Source: Dermatemys mawii
Lineage: Eukaryota; Chordata; Testudines; Dermatemydidae
Direction of reading: 5' to 3'
Assembly: GCA_007922305.1 (NCBI GenBank)
Contig: ML677385.1
Location: forward strand, 10,178,470 to 10,242,469
DNA length: 64,000 bases
Shown here: piece after piece, positions 32,513 through 44,480 of the stretch
Layout of the letters: every line of letters starts with the position of its first letter
How positions within the stretch are numbered: position 1 is the stretch's first letter
The notes under the pieces: model-generated
The model's input: only the letters and a program-made list of their open reading frames with translations
Told to the model about the DNA's origin: nothing
Database searches by the model: none
Position numbers and translations under genes: made by a program

Positions 32513-35500
32513 TTCCATACTTATTGGAATATTGAATTTATAGCTATTCCAAAAGTAATCAGTTTATATTTTTAATTTCTTTATTTTGACATTAAAAACA
32601 CCCTGCCACTGACGACAAAAAAAATTGTTCTATTGAGCTGAAGAACATTTCTTATTATTTTAATACCAAATGATTTGCACTTGTAACAAGCTTGAACCTG
32701 CTTGGTATCTATTTTGAGCTCAAGTTAGTTTGAAATAACTATGAAAAGAATGGTACAGCAACAAGCTCTCTTTAGCAGGGTGCTTTTGAATATATAAAGT
32801 ATTTGATTTCCTGAGGAACACAAACAAAACCTTTTATGCTCTAACTCTAAAATGACATGTGATTATTGTAAATTAGCAGTTCTATTTTTCATATTTTTAT
32901 ACTCAACTTTCATTATAGTATTGCTTTAGTTACAAAATATTTGCTATCTCTGATTAGCCCTTCACCTGAGATCTCAATATATTGAAACCTGTTATTAACT
33001 TCTCTTTAAAAATCAAAAGTTGGCTCTTAGATTAAGCAGTTGCAGTACAGCTAAATTATTGATTTTTTTTAAAAAAAATAATTCTTTTACCTCCCAGAAC
33101 AAAATGATGTATACATATTTAATTTGATTTTCTTTGTTTATGAATGTTGGGCAAATACACAAAGATAAGTATGCATAGATTTCTTAGAATAATTAATTAG
33201 AAAAGAAATCACCCTGATTTAAATTTGAAATGTATATGCATATTGTACTGTAGCTAAACTTGCCATTGTTTGTTGGTCATGACTGGCTTCTCCAGGGTTT
33301 GTATGATATTTTGTAGTTTTATTATTTTGTTTAAAGGTTCTTACCCAAATGAGAGAGAGATTATATTTGCATATTGTTTAGAAAAATGCGGGCAGGGATT
33401 CCTTGATCTCTCAGTAAATATTTTCCCTAAACTTTCATATTACTGTTTTGAAATACAATTTCACCAAATGTTTTTTTTTAAAAAAAAAATCAAACAAACA
33501 GGTATCAGGAGTCTAATGCCCCGTTTCACTGCTCCTAGAAATCCCTGTAGCAACAAATGCTAGATACATAATAAATAGTTGGTTTAGAAAATAAAGAGCC
33601 AACACCAGAATAGTATTGAGGGTGCAAAGATAGTGATGAGTCACCAGCACAAGTCCAGAGCTGCTATTCTTCTCTGGCTACAGATTTCCACAAAAATATT
33701 CATGAAAGCTCTCAGCTGTGTGCAAGTAGAACCTTTAAGCACTTGATGGGATTCACAATGAATTTACATCTCACTATGACACAGGTACGAAATTACCAGT
33801 GTCATAATTGGAAAGTATGAGATGTAATATATTTTTATTTTTAACAAAGCATTTGATACTTTTTCTCAAAACAGTAACTGAAAAATAAATACACATGTAG
33901 TTGGAAAACAATATTAATGTGTATTCAAAAACTACCAAAAGGACAATGATGTCTGGACAGTGACAGCCAGCAGTGTATAGAAGATACATAGAATGGTAGC
34001 ACTAGAGATTGGATTTGATCCAGTTTTAATTTCTTTATTCATAAGTTTGAAGAGGGAGTACATTAATTATATTTGCCTATGATTTTTGCCACATGCAATC
34101 AGTTAACTAATACCAAGGGCCTTATGTAATTTAAAAACATGAAGCGAAAGAAACAAAATGAGATTTAATTTGAACAGTGCAAGGTAATATATCTGAGATA
34201 AACCCAGAAACGAGTGACGTTGTAGAAGACCAAAAGGTGAGAGTTTATGACAAGAAGCAAGGTTTTTCAATATTATATGGCTACAGAAAGAGTCAGAATA
34301 ATTTTGTACTATTGTCTTTTTGCAATTACAGGGTAATGCTCTCTTCTTATACATACTTGGGGTATGCATTCATTTCTGGGCATGAGTTTACTGGACACAT
34401 ATTGCCAAATTGAGGGAAGTTAAGAGAACAATAAAAATAATGAGGTATTGAGGAATTTTCTTTTATGAGGAAAAATTTGTACACCTTGGTTAAGTTATGA
34501 TTGACAGCAGAGGGCAGTTGGGAAGAAATGAAGTGTACAAATGTATGAATATGTAGTGAAACCAAGGAAGAAGTAGAGAGATTTTTAGACAAAGTGGGGG
34601 AAAGTTAGGACAAATTTATTCTGAGTAGCAGGGAAAATGTTCCTAACAGAAATGGATTAGGCAAAGGAAGTCTCCCAGTGGAATTGGTGGTAGTGCTATC
34701 ACTACAGATTAGACTGGCTAATTTATTGTAGTGAACAATCCTTCCTTAGCAGGGAGATGGATGCCAAAAACACTTGGGTGCTGTAATAACCTGGTTGGTG
34801 ACTCAATAAGCAACAGTCTTCTGTTTGAATTGGCTCTGAATGGTCCTACGTGATGCTATGCAGCTGAAAGTATTGTTACAGGTGACATTTAAAATCCAGG
34901 TCTTCGTCGCTACAGATCATTAAAAGTTCCAAGAAACATAAAAAACCCAAAACCAAACCAAACCAAGAGTACAAGTGTTAGCTCCAATGTCTTGGCTAAC
35001 TCCCAACTCAAGTAATTGCATTCTACCTACCTAATATTCCCTTTGCAGTTTCAACTGGGTATGAAATTCTGTGCATCTCTAGTATAATTTGGTTGTTGTC
35101 CTCAACTATGCAAAGTGGCTACATTTCAGTGGTGAATGAAATAAGCAATATGTTATCTGTTATAAAGCCCTTTAAAGACCCTGTGGAAACTAAGGTTTAT
35201 AAATGTAAGATAATATTAATATAGAATTGCATGCACTTGGTTCTGTCATCCTAAAAGTAATTGCTGTAATATAAGCTGTTTAGTTTAGAAATCACAAACA
35301 TCCATGCTTTATAATAGAATTAATGTTATAGCAGACAAAAGACAAATTTTGAGAAGTTTTGAGCACGTGCAACTTCCATTAAGTCCAGTGAACCTATTAA
35401 ATAGATTACTACATACTGTCCGAGCAACAAATAAAAAGAGCCCATGGAACCTAATTTTTTTTTATTTGGGTTCTGAAAACTGTGTGTATGTATTATGCAT

Positions 35501-36325
35501 AATGTAAATATTCATTAAAGCATTGTTGAAAAACTGATCACGCTGGAAAACTTACATATTGTTCATACAGATAATAAAATTGAATCTTTTGATACAGATT
35601 TAAAATAGAGCAGCCATGGACAATGTGGAATCAGAAAGTAAAAACATTTCCTTCAGCTTTATGCTTTGGAAAAGTTTTAAACACTAAATAAAAAGCATGT
35701 AGCAGACTTCAAAAAAAGTAACTGGGAAGGAAAATCATGCCAATTGTTGCCTCTGCTATGAGGTATGACAGCTCTTAAATATTTTAAGACACTCTGAAGT
35801 GCAATAATTTTAGACTCAAGAGGTTGAATTTTTCCATAGCAGAATACACATATTCTGTGAAACGTGGTGTGTGGTTAAAATGGCAGCATGATTCAAGAGA
35901 AGTGTTTGTCTCATGACTTTCACTACATCTTCTCTGCATCCACTGGGACTCCTCCACATTAAGGGAATTCCAGGATACAAGCAAATTCCACTCGTTTAGT
36001 GCCACCTGACATGAGCATTGCTGCAAATTCTGATCCTTTCTATTTTCATCCTCTTCCATTCAACAAAGTAATTGGTTTACTCTGTTATACATGCCACACA
36101 CCATTTGCTTCATTTTGTATATTTTCCTCTTCCCTTGATACTACTTTTATCTCCCTGCATTCTTTTCTCATTCACATGAGTTTTGACAGTAGTCTAGTAT
36201 GTATTTAATTTTTAGTTATTTCAGAGTAATTTGTTAAGTTTAAAACAACCAAGTAACAAATAAAAGTTGGCACCTGTGCCCAGTAAATATGCGTGTGTGT
36301 AGATTTTTATAAATATAACTCAGAG
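32513..36325. other. Intronic sequence, nothing recognised
   Basis: Long AT-rich stretch without recognisable elements or coding signal. Short open frames here lack any family resemblance. Confidence 0.5.
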
Positions 36326-36399
36326 TATATATGAACCAAATAGACCTATTTCCATATCTGAATTCTGGTATGGAAATAGGTCTATTTGGTTCATATATA
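36326..36399. repeat. Perfect 31-bp inverted repeat, 12-base loop
   Basis: The left arm 36326-36356 and right arm 36369-36399 are exact reverse complements over 31 bases (core 'CCAAATAGACCTATTTCC'), separated by TCTGAATTCTGG. A transcript of intron 45 would fold here into a perfect hairpin. It has no coding content and matches no MITE I recognise. Perfect arms in otherwise decayed intron sequence imply recent origin or ongoing conversion. Confidence 0.95.
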
Positions 36400-36431
36400 G
36401 CACAGAAATTATTGCTCTAGAATGAGAGAAC

Positions 36432-36533
36432 AGGTGGGTGAGGGTTATACCTTTTATTACACCAATTTCTGTTGGTGAGAGAGACAAAATAATATCCTGG
36501 GACCAACACTACTACAACCACACAGCACTCTTA
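36432..36533. repeat. PLE-like tail, inverted junction (family B)
   Basis: The first half ('GGGTGAGGGTTATACC', 'TTTCTGTTGGTGAGAGAGAC') is the reverse complement of the tail seen at 17297-17402. It runs straight into 'TAATATCCTGGGACCAACAC' and 'TACAACCACAC', which I recall as the forward end of the same family. The copy therefore appears to join two oppositely oriented pieces. No reading frame. Confidence 0.5.
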
Positions 36534-36824
36534 TTCAGTAGAAAAGCCAAACATTCAGGTTAAAATATATGTAATTTCAAAAGTGCTTTCATGCTCTCAA
36601 TCTGCTAGTGAACGTTGCTGCTGCTTATCTATTATTGGAAATAAATTCTGTGGCTTAGATGAGATGGCCAATGTGAGTCAAAGGTTTTCATTAGGCAGCC
36701 AGTTACTGGTGGGCTAAAATTTTCTTTTTTGCTCCCTGTTTAAACTGTGAGAAATAAGTCACATCAATCACAAAGATCACTGAACTGGTGATTTTTTACA
36801 TCTCGTTCTGAGATAGTATTTTTA

Positions 36825-37015
36825 ATTTTTAAAGAACTTTCCAAAAATTAAAAATCACAAGATTCCTGTGAGGTAAGTTAGTACTACCCTCAAACAAGGA
36901 AACAAGGAGACAAAGAGGGGAGGAAAATGACTTCCCCAATGATATGAATAAAGTTTGAAATAGACCTTTCTGTGTTTCTGTCATTCTAGTTCTGTGCTCA
37001 GGCCGCATCTTTTCC
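36825..37015 (-). mobile_element. MIR-type CORE-SINE, degraded
   Basis: The + strand text 'GTGAGGTAAGTTAGTACTA' then 'ACAAGGAAACAAGGAGACA' and 'AAAATGACTTCCCCAATGA' follows the order of a reverse-complemented MIR (new-junction, AGGAAACTGAGGCACAGA, AAGTGACTTGCCCAAGGTC). Divergence is high. Confidence 0.55.
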
Positions 37016-38255
37016 TAAAGGATTGAATAAACACAGAAATTTTACTCTCTCACACCTACAACTGGTCAGATTAGGTCAGGACAGAGGCATACTGGAGAAG
37101 TGGTATGGGAGGAACTTTTCATTGCTATTGTCTGTGCTCCGTAGCTAAATGCAGGATTTCCATCTCTTGCTTTTTTATCCTGGCAAATTTCCTGATAATT
37201 ATATTTATTGTCATTTTAGTTAATATTTTTTGTTAACTTTCATACTCATTTTGACCATTTTCTCTTTCTTTGACATTGGAATCAGACATTTGTGACATTA
37301 TTGGAGTAATTTATTTTAGATCCTCTTTGTTTAATATATTTGAGAGCTAGGTGACAAAGAAGGTATTTCACATGCAGAGATTTACGTCTCTCAGATATCA
37401 AGTTAAAATGGGATTGCTAATCAAGTTTAAATGTTATTCAACGTTTGCCTGTTGCCACATCAAAACACCATCCCATAGGTTCAAACATAGCAAAACTAAC
37501 TTCTGCTTAGTAGAGCAGCAACTTTTGGAAGAGCAGGGCTATGGCAGGTCAGTACTGAACTGCACTGAAAGATCTGTGTAAGGTTTGGAGAACATGCAAA
37601 AGCACCCACAAGTGCTACAATGTGTTTGGCACAGAAATAACACTTTTTTTTTATAGTGTTCTGCAGTGCCAACTCTAAGTTCACTTGCAGTTTATTGCTC
37701 CAAGCTTTAATTTTGGCCTCTGGAGTCTCAAAAATTCCAGTTGTCTACAAGCATATTTCTGTCCCTAAGGCATATGCCACTGACTGGCACTGAATTCCTG
37801 TTTTTAAAAAATGAAAAACAAAGGAAACCTACACAGTTCCCCACACAAAAAACTCCCTTTCATTAGAGTCTAAAATCCTAGACCTAGACCAAATACAATA
37901 GCCTAGAATATTGCATCTCATTTACAACTTTACTTTTATTTCTCCCACCCACCCACCCTTCCTTTTTATTTATGCTTTGCCATGCAATCATTTGCTATGC
38001 TTTCATGCTCCAGATAGTAAGTTTAGCCTATTATTTACTTGACAAGTTGCTACATCTGACAGCTGTCCTCTTCTTCCCCCTCTCTCTCTAGAGACAGAGT
38101 ATGTCACCTCTGTGGGGGAACTACTTGCCATTGGCCTAAAGCCTGGGGATGTGAATTAATTTAAAATTGTTGATGTTTGATTACCTTGCTGATCAAATAA
38201 TTTGTTCTTCCTAATAAATTGCAAAAGTAAAAAAAAGTGAGACAAAATTAAGTCA
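37016..38255. other. Intronic sequence, nothing recognised
   Basis: AT-rich, with a C/T-rich patch at 37940-37970. No elements or genes identified. Confidence 0.5.
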
Positions 38256-38264
38256 CAACCATCT

Positions 38265-39034
38265 GAAGCAAATACTCGCCAGTAACTACACACCACACAA
38301 CAAAAACACCAATTCAAGAACCAAACCCTGGTACCAACTCTATCAAGGTATCTATTCAAGGCACGCCATGATAGGACCCAACTACATCAGCCACACCATC
38401 AGGGTCTCGTTCACCTGCCCGTCTACCACTGTGATACATGCCATCATGTGCCAGCAATGCCCCTCTGCCCTATACATTGGCCAAACCGGACAGTCTATGC
38501 AAAAGAATAAATGGACACAAATCTGACATCAGGAATCTTAACATTCAAACACCAGTAGGAGAACACTTCAGTCTCCCTCGTCACTCAGTCACAAACCTAA
38601 AAATGGCAATTCTTCAACAAGAAAACTTCAAAAACAAACTCCGTTGAGAAACTGCAGAACTGGAATTATTTTGCAGACTGGACACCATCAGATTAGGCCT
38701 AAATAAAGATCGGGAGTGGTTGGGTCATTACAAAACCTAAACCTAATTTTCCCACTACTTATTTCCCCCTACTGTTACTCACATCTTCCTGTTAACTGTC
38801 TGAAATGGGACAGTTTCATTACCACTTCAAACGTTATTTTTTCTCTGTTGGTATCCTGCTGTTAATTGAATTGTCTTGTTAGACTGACGAACACTTGGTG
38901 AGGCAAATCATATCTTTACATGTTTTTATACCTGCTCCTGTATTTTCCACTCCATGCATGTGATGAAGTGGATTCTTGCACATTCTGGCTTACGCCCAAA
39001 TAAATTTGTTAGTCACAAGGACTCCTCGTTGTTT
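38265..39034 (+). mobile_element. Penelope-like retroelement (PLE), 5'-truncated
   Basis: A 9-base repeat CAACCATCT flanks it at 38256-38264 and 39035-39043. It starts with 'AAATACTCGCCAGTAACTAC', continues through the GIY-YIG endonuclease region, and ends in the tail 'CCAAATAAATTTGTTAGTCA'. That tail is shared with the short copy at 31994-32123. The reverse transcriptase domain is missing, as expected for 5' truncation. The copy is in the DMD sense orientation. Confidence 0.82.
38400..38740 (+). pseudogene. PLE GIY-YIG endonuclease remnant
   Basis: Translation gives 'MCQQCPSALYIGQTGQSM' with the YIG triplet at 38473-38481; the partner motif (usually x-x-Y before the CxxC pair) is changed to Val-Ile-His. 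Downstream, in a second frame, are 'RINGHKSDIRN' and 'PVGEHFSLPRHSVTNLKMAI', then Glu-rich and 'LGLNKDREWLGHY' blocks. All are typical of the C-terminal endonuclease of vertebrate PLEs, which nicks target DNA to prime reverse transcription. A frameshift near 38502 and a stop near 38646 make it non-functional. Confidence 0.75.
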
Positions 39035-39043
39035 CAACCATCT

Positions 39044-39956
39044 AATAATGACTATTTAAAATTTTCATTTTGTAAATAGCTATAGAATCTTTGTTTTACT
39101 GCAATCTAATTAAATGCTGTACTGTAAAACACAATAGTAAATGTTTTTGCTTCAAGGCAAAGCGTAATATGAGGAATGAAAATTTTACTGATTGAGCATT
39201 TTTTTCATGATGTATCTTCTTGTGTGCTAGATGGCTGTGATAATTTCACCTCTTTCATTACAAATGGTTTTGCTCTATTCAGCAATTACAGAAAATGGCA
39301 ATCATACCACAAAACTACCATTTGAAGAAAAGTAATGCATTTTATAATTGCACTATTCTCCTCTAGAAACAGTGTTGCCAGGTGATATTTGATACAGAAT
39401 ATTGTACAAGAAGAAAGTCCATGTTGAGGTCAATATGGGCCTGAACCAAAGCCCAATGAGCTCAGTGGAAGTCCAGAAGACTGGCGTGAACTTGGGAAAG
39501 GAGTCCCAGTCTCTCAGTGAGGCAAAATAAGGCTTAATTCTGCTGTCAAATATATATTTTCAACATGTAGCAATGGTACAGAGCACTTTGTTTGTATCTG
39601 AGTTCAGAATTGGCCTTGTACGGTTTAGTGTGATGGGTTCTTTGAAAACCTCTCTCTAATCAGTTTACAGAGAAGTAAAACATTTTGTCTATAATGGGGA
39701 AAATTATGCTTCCACTTGTAATGGAGGGATGCTAGAAGGACAAGAGGAAATGAGAAACCCTACCTTTCCCTTACATGTCTGTTTGTGGGAGGTATAACAA
39801 CACACCCAAAGCAGTTCAGGGTGCCTCTGATGCTCCTAGGATCAGTGCTATTGGCATAATGATGAGGTGGCTGGATGCATTATACCTGACACCTGAATAT
39901 TTGGGGAAGTAGTCTGTGAAGCCCCCTTCCATGATACAGAGGTATGAAAGGTGTAT
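39044..39956. other. Intronic sequence, nothing recognised
   Basis: AT-rich; no coding or repeat structure identified. Confidence 0.5.
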
Positions 39957-41420
39957 CATAGAACCATTGAAGATTAAGGTTCGAAGAGACCTCAGGAGGT
40001 CAAGCAGTCCAACCTCCTGTTCAAAGCAGGACCAATCCCCAACTAAATCATCCTAGCCAGGGCTTTGTCAAACCTGATCTTAAAAACCTCTAAGGAAGGA
40101 GATTCCACTACCTCTTAGGTAACCCATTCCAGTGCTTCACCACTCTCCTAGTGAAATAGATTTTCGTAATATCCAATCTAGACCTCCCCCATACAACTTG
40201 AGACCATTGCTCCTTGTACTGTCATCTGCCACCACTGAGAACAGCCTAACTTCATCCTCTTTAGAATGCTCCTTCAGGTAGTAGAAGGCTGCTATCAAAT
40301 CCCTCCTCACTCTAAACAAGCCCAGTTCCTTCAGCCTCTCCTCTTAAGTCACATGCCCCAGCTCCTGAATAATTTTAATTGCCCTCTGCTGGATTATATC
40401 CACATCCAGTTACTCCACATCCTTTCTGTAGTGGGGCACCCAAAACTGGATGCAATGCTCCAGATGTGGCCTCAACAGTGCCTAATAGAGGGGAATAATC
40501 ACTTCCCTCGATCTGCCGGTAATGCTACTACTAATGCAGCCCAATATGCCGTTAACCTTCTTGGCAACAAGGGCACACTGTTGACTCATATCCAGCTTCT
40601 CGTCCATTGTAATCCCCAGGTCCTTTTCAGCAGAACTGCCAGTTAGCCAGTCAGTCCCCAGCCTGTAGCAGTGCATGGGATTCTGCCATCCTAAGTGCAG
40701 GACTCTGCACTTGGCCCAATTGAACCTCATCAGATTTATTTTGGCCCAATCCTCCAAGTTGTCTAGATCACTCTGAACCCAATCCCTGATCTCCAGTATA
40801 TCTACCTTCACCCCCAGTTTAGTGTCATCCGCGAACTTGATGAGGGTGCAATCCATCCCATCATCCAGATCATTAATTAAGATGTTGAACAAAACCAGCC
40901 CGAAGACAGACCCTTGGGGCACTCTGCTTGATACTGGCTGCCAACTAGACATCAAGTCATTAATCACTACCCATTGAGTCCAACTATATAGCCAGCTTTC
41001 TAGCTATCTTATAGTACATTAATCCAATCCATACTTCTTTAATGAACTGGCAAGAATACTGTGGGAGACCATATCAAAAGCTTTGCTAAAGTCAAGATAT
41101 ATCACATCCACTGCTTTCCCCATATCCCCAGAGCCAGTTATCTCATCATAGAAGGCAATCAGGTTGGTCAGGCATGACTTACCCTTGGTGAATCCATTCA
41201 TGTCGACTATTCCTAATCACCTTCTTCTCTCCTCCAAGTGCTTCAGAATGGATTCCTTGAGGAATTGCACCATGATTTTTTCCAGGGAGTGAGGTGAGGG
41301 TAGCCAGTCTGTAGTTCCCTGGATTTACCTTCTTCTCTCTTTTAAAAGATGGGCACTATCTTTGCCTTTTGCCAGTCATCTGGGACCTCCTCCGATCACC
41401 ACGAGTTTTCAAAGTTAATT
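39957..41420 (-). mobile_element. CR1 LINE, 5'-truncated
   Basis: On the + strand the 3' end reads 'TCATAGAACCATTGAAGATT' then 'GACCTCAGGAGGTCAAGCAG', the reverse complement of a CR1 3' UTR. Going right, the minus strand enters the ORF2 reverse transcriptase. It is a typical 5'-truncated copy of about 1.46 kb, antisense to DMD. The right edge, where recognisable CR1 ends, is approximate. Confidence 0.9.
40482..41201 (-). pseudogene. CR1 ORF2 reverse transcriptase fragment
   Basis: Two open frames (41019-41201 and 40482-40967) hold RT blocks in order: '[17 protein letters not shown]', 'VPQGSVFGLVLFNILIND', and the catalytic FADD box at 40824-40835 ('LIKFADDTKLG'). Further on are thumb-like 'NPMHCYRLGTDWLT' and 'SAEKDLGITMDEKL', and the end 'SQQCALVAKKVNGILGCI'. 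Stops between the frames and the lack of the endonuclease half show a dead copy. The FADD catalytic pair is intact. Confidence 0.9.
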
Positions 41421-42479
41421 GCCAGTGTATAGCCAATGATACTCTCAAGAAAGACACTTGCAGGCTTCCTGGAAAGCCAGATGTCCATGCAAGATTCAAA
41501 CTTGATTAAAGGAAATGTGAGAAAGAAAGAGGAGGAAAGACTTTCCTCCAGAACTCAAAGCAGAGAGGCCACTCCCCCGCTTTGCTTGGCAGAAAAGCAC
41601 TTTTTCTCACCTTCCCCTCTTATTTGTTGGTGCAGCAAGAGTCCTCACTCCTGTTTCAAATTACTTTAACTACTTCATTCACCCTGCATACCTCTGGAGT
41701 GGGGCACCTTCTTCTGCTCCCCAGTCAGCTCAGCTTCACAGAAGGTATAACTGACCTTCATATTCATACTGCTCTATGTTCAGAACACACTGCTGCTTGG
41801 ACACTAAACAGAATTGAGAAATTAATAAAGTCTTCAAGGTGGCGGCTGGGCTTATGTTCGTTCCTTACACATAACAGCAGCCGAGACTCAGTCTAGCACA
41901 GAATATGCGAGGTGTATAGAGGCAGCAGTTCTAAGAAGTGAGCCAAAAGAGCGTGTGCTAATCTTGTTTTAGCTGAAAATTGCATATTGTACATAGCTGT
42001 GAATGTATATTATATGACTAAAAGTATGATTTAATATTTGATTATATAGAACTTAGTAATACATTTTGATATTCCCCTTTTCACTATGTGTATTTTTACA
42101 ATCAAAATCACTGCTATTCCACTTCTTGAAAATGCATAAAGAACATTTATAATGCAAACTGTTACCCAGCCAATATTTCAAACAGAAGCCACTGCTTTTT
42201 GTTATCTAAATGCATTGAGATGACTTTAAAAATAAAATATCTAGCACTTAATTGCAGATGCAGAGTTTTAAATACCCCATTCATTATTATTACTACCACT
42301 TAGTTGAATAATATTCTACCAAAACCTTAAATTTGTAAACAAAGAAATAACACTTCAGCTTACAAATGCCAGTATAAAACATTTTTAAACTACGCTCTCA
42401 GGAGGCAATACATGCTGATTATTCATAATTATTCGGTAACGTCAGTATGTAAAACTGCTTTATATTAAGATTTTTCCTA
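41421..42479. other. Intronic sequence, nothing recognised
   Basis: No element or gene identified. Two overlapping open frames at 41436-41896 have no family resemblance. Confidence 0.45.
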
Positions 42480-42920
42480 CTCCAGATATGCACTCTGTAT
42501 TTTAGAGAAAGAGTGGCTTCTTGGTAGTTACTGCTTTCTCAATTATTTTGCCAAGGAATGGGAAGTTGGAGATTGGACAGTAACCGGAGAGAGCATCATG
42601 GGGGAATCCAATGTTGTTTTGCTTGAGGATTGAGTGGATTGTTGTAATTTTCAAGGAGTTTGACAAGTGTGCTTTTCTGAAAGAGACATTTATAATTTAC
42701 ATTAGTAAGAGATACAGCTGTTCTGCACTGGCTGTCACCAACCAAGAGACACCTCTTTTACGGGTGGTGGCTATAATATTTTTCAGAGTTTCTTGAACTC
42801 TGGAGAGTGTGGTGGAGTCAAAATCAAGGACATGGCAAGCTGGGTCATGACTGAGGCTTTTTAATTTGTTAGTTCCTTTTACATCTGGGTGTGGGTTATT
42901 CCCACTTCTCCGTCGCAAAG
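42480..42920 (-). repeat. Possible L2-like LINE RT fragment
   Basis: The minus strand at about 42525-42600 encodes 'PISNFPFLGKIIEKAV', close to the 'PISNLPFLSKxxEK' block of L2/CR1-clade reverse transcriptases. The part to the right (42697-42918) has a 73-codon frame with 'DSTTLSRVQETLKNII' of unknown identity that may belong to the same element. Short and decayed. Confidence 0.45.
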
Positions 42921-43089
42921 TGTTTCACAGAGGGAGATTCTTGGGTTCAGGGTATGGACCAGGAAGTATGGGTTGATTAGCTGGCTTTCTATGTGTACTA
43001 GCTCTACTGGCTGTAATTCTGCTGCATTGATGTTGGAGGATTAAAAAACCTGTAAGAAGTTTTCATGCTCTTGGTGGATGGATTTAGAT

Positions 43090-43122
43090 TTGTGTGTGTG
43101 TGCGCGCACACGTGCACACGCA
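43090..43122 (+). repeat. Alternating purine-pyrimidine tract
   Basis: A TGTGTGTG run followed by GCGCGCACACGTGCACACGC, self-complementary and of a kind able to adopt left-handed DNA. Confidence 0.8.
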
Positions 43123-43151
43123 CCACTGTGTACTGGCTGCCTCTGCTCATA

Positions 43152-43446
43152 CGAATATAAGAACATAAGAAGGGTCATACTAGGTCACACCAAAGGTCCA
43201 TCTAGCCCAGTATCCTGTTTACCAACAGCGGCCAATGCCAGATTCCCCGGAGTGAGTGAACCTAACAGGCAATGATCAAGTGATTTCTCTCTTACTATCC
43301 ATCACCCGCCTCTGAGGCTAGGCACACCATTCCTTACCCATCTGGGCTAATAGACATTAGTGGACTAAACCTCCAAGAATTTATCCAGTTCTTTTAAACC
43401 CTGTTATATTCCTAGCCTGTTCAGATTCATCTGTGAACCATGATGA
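43152..43446 (-). mobile_element. CR1-type LINE 3' tail
   Basis: 'ATATAAGAACATAAGAAGGG' then 'CCATCTAGCCCAGTATCCTG' and 'GGCTAATAGACATTAGTGG' is a very common turtle interspersed repeat that I recall as a reverse-oriented 3' end of a CR1 subfamily. It is non-coding. Confidence 0.7.
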
Positions 43447-44164
43447 TCGTCTCAGTCACTGATGGTGAACAGTTGGCTTGAGGCCAAAGTGTTGGTGATA
43501 GGAGGTATCATGTGGTTGTACTGTTGTACCAACCTTTCAGCAACTTGGCTTTGTAACTGGGTGTGTTGTACTGCTGGAATCATACTGATCTTTATTTTTA
43601 AGCATTTTTTCGGATGTTTATTGATTTACGTGTTCACAGCCATGCAAAACTGTGAGTTCTAAGAACAATTTTCATGGTTGTGGGAAATTATTGGAGGGGT
43701 CAGACAATAGTTATTTAATGACAGCAGATGTTGAGATTCATAAAGTTAAAGCTCTATAACCATTCAAAGAAATTGACATTACATGTCAAAATATACAAAG
43801 TAAATATCTTTAAATCCAACCCTAATAATTTCTCAAGATATTTTGCCTCTCTGTACATTTTCATTACTGTTAATGGAAATATTTTGTCAGTTTGCATATG
43901 TACAGTGAAATAGACATTTACTGATAAAAACTGAATCCTTTCAAGCCTACATATGTATATCCACCCCTGATAAACATACCTAAATTCCTATAAAAGAAAC
44001 AAATTTACTACACCAAATTCAACTTAAAAGTATTATAAATCGTATAGTTCATAGCAAAACTGGATGTGCATTGTGTTACCGCAATGGAAGGAAGGTAAAT
44101 TTCAATAGTGTTGCTAGCTTGGTTGGAAAGTAGAGTTCTTTTATACTGTTGAATTTTATACACC

Positions 44165-44400
44165 TCTGTAACAGGCCACTAGCAGCTGTGCCCTGATCAC
44201 TGTCAGGCTCATCTGGAGGCAGTTAATTATGCGGGGCGGGGTGTATGTGCAGTGGGTTTATGAGCACCTGGGTTGTAATCATTAGGCTAATGAGGTAATT
44301 GGGAGGATATAAGCAAGGGGTAGGTCATAAGGGAAGCTCAGAGGGTGAGTCTGGGCTGAGGACTGAAGTGACATAAAAGTTTCTCCTTGCTATAAAACTG
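44165..44400 (+). repeat. LTR-like fragment with TATA-type motif (tentative)
   Basis: It begins 'TGTAACAGGCCACTAGCAGC', contains 'AATTGGGAGGATATAAGCAA' (a TATA-like box) and then 'GAAGCTCAGAGGGTGAGTCT'. This organisation resembles the U3/R part of turtle solo LTRs. The 3' boundary and a target duplication were not found. Confidence 0.4.
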
Positions 44401-44480
44401 CCACTCTGTAAGAAAAGAATAATGCACACCTTGGTGAAAGGATAACAACCTGCTGTGCATTTGTGAATGTGAGACCACGT

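Noticed and set aside
42697..42918. 73-codon minus-strand frame as a host gene
   Set aside because: It abuts an RT-like block on the same strand and is more likely part of a LINE; identity unresolved.
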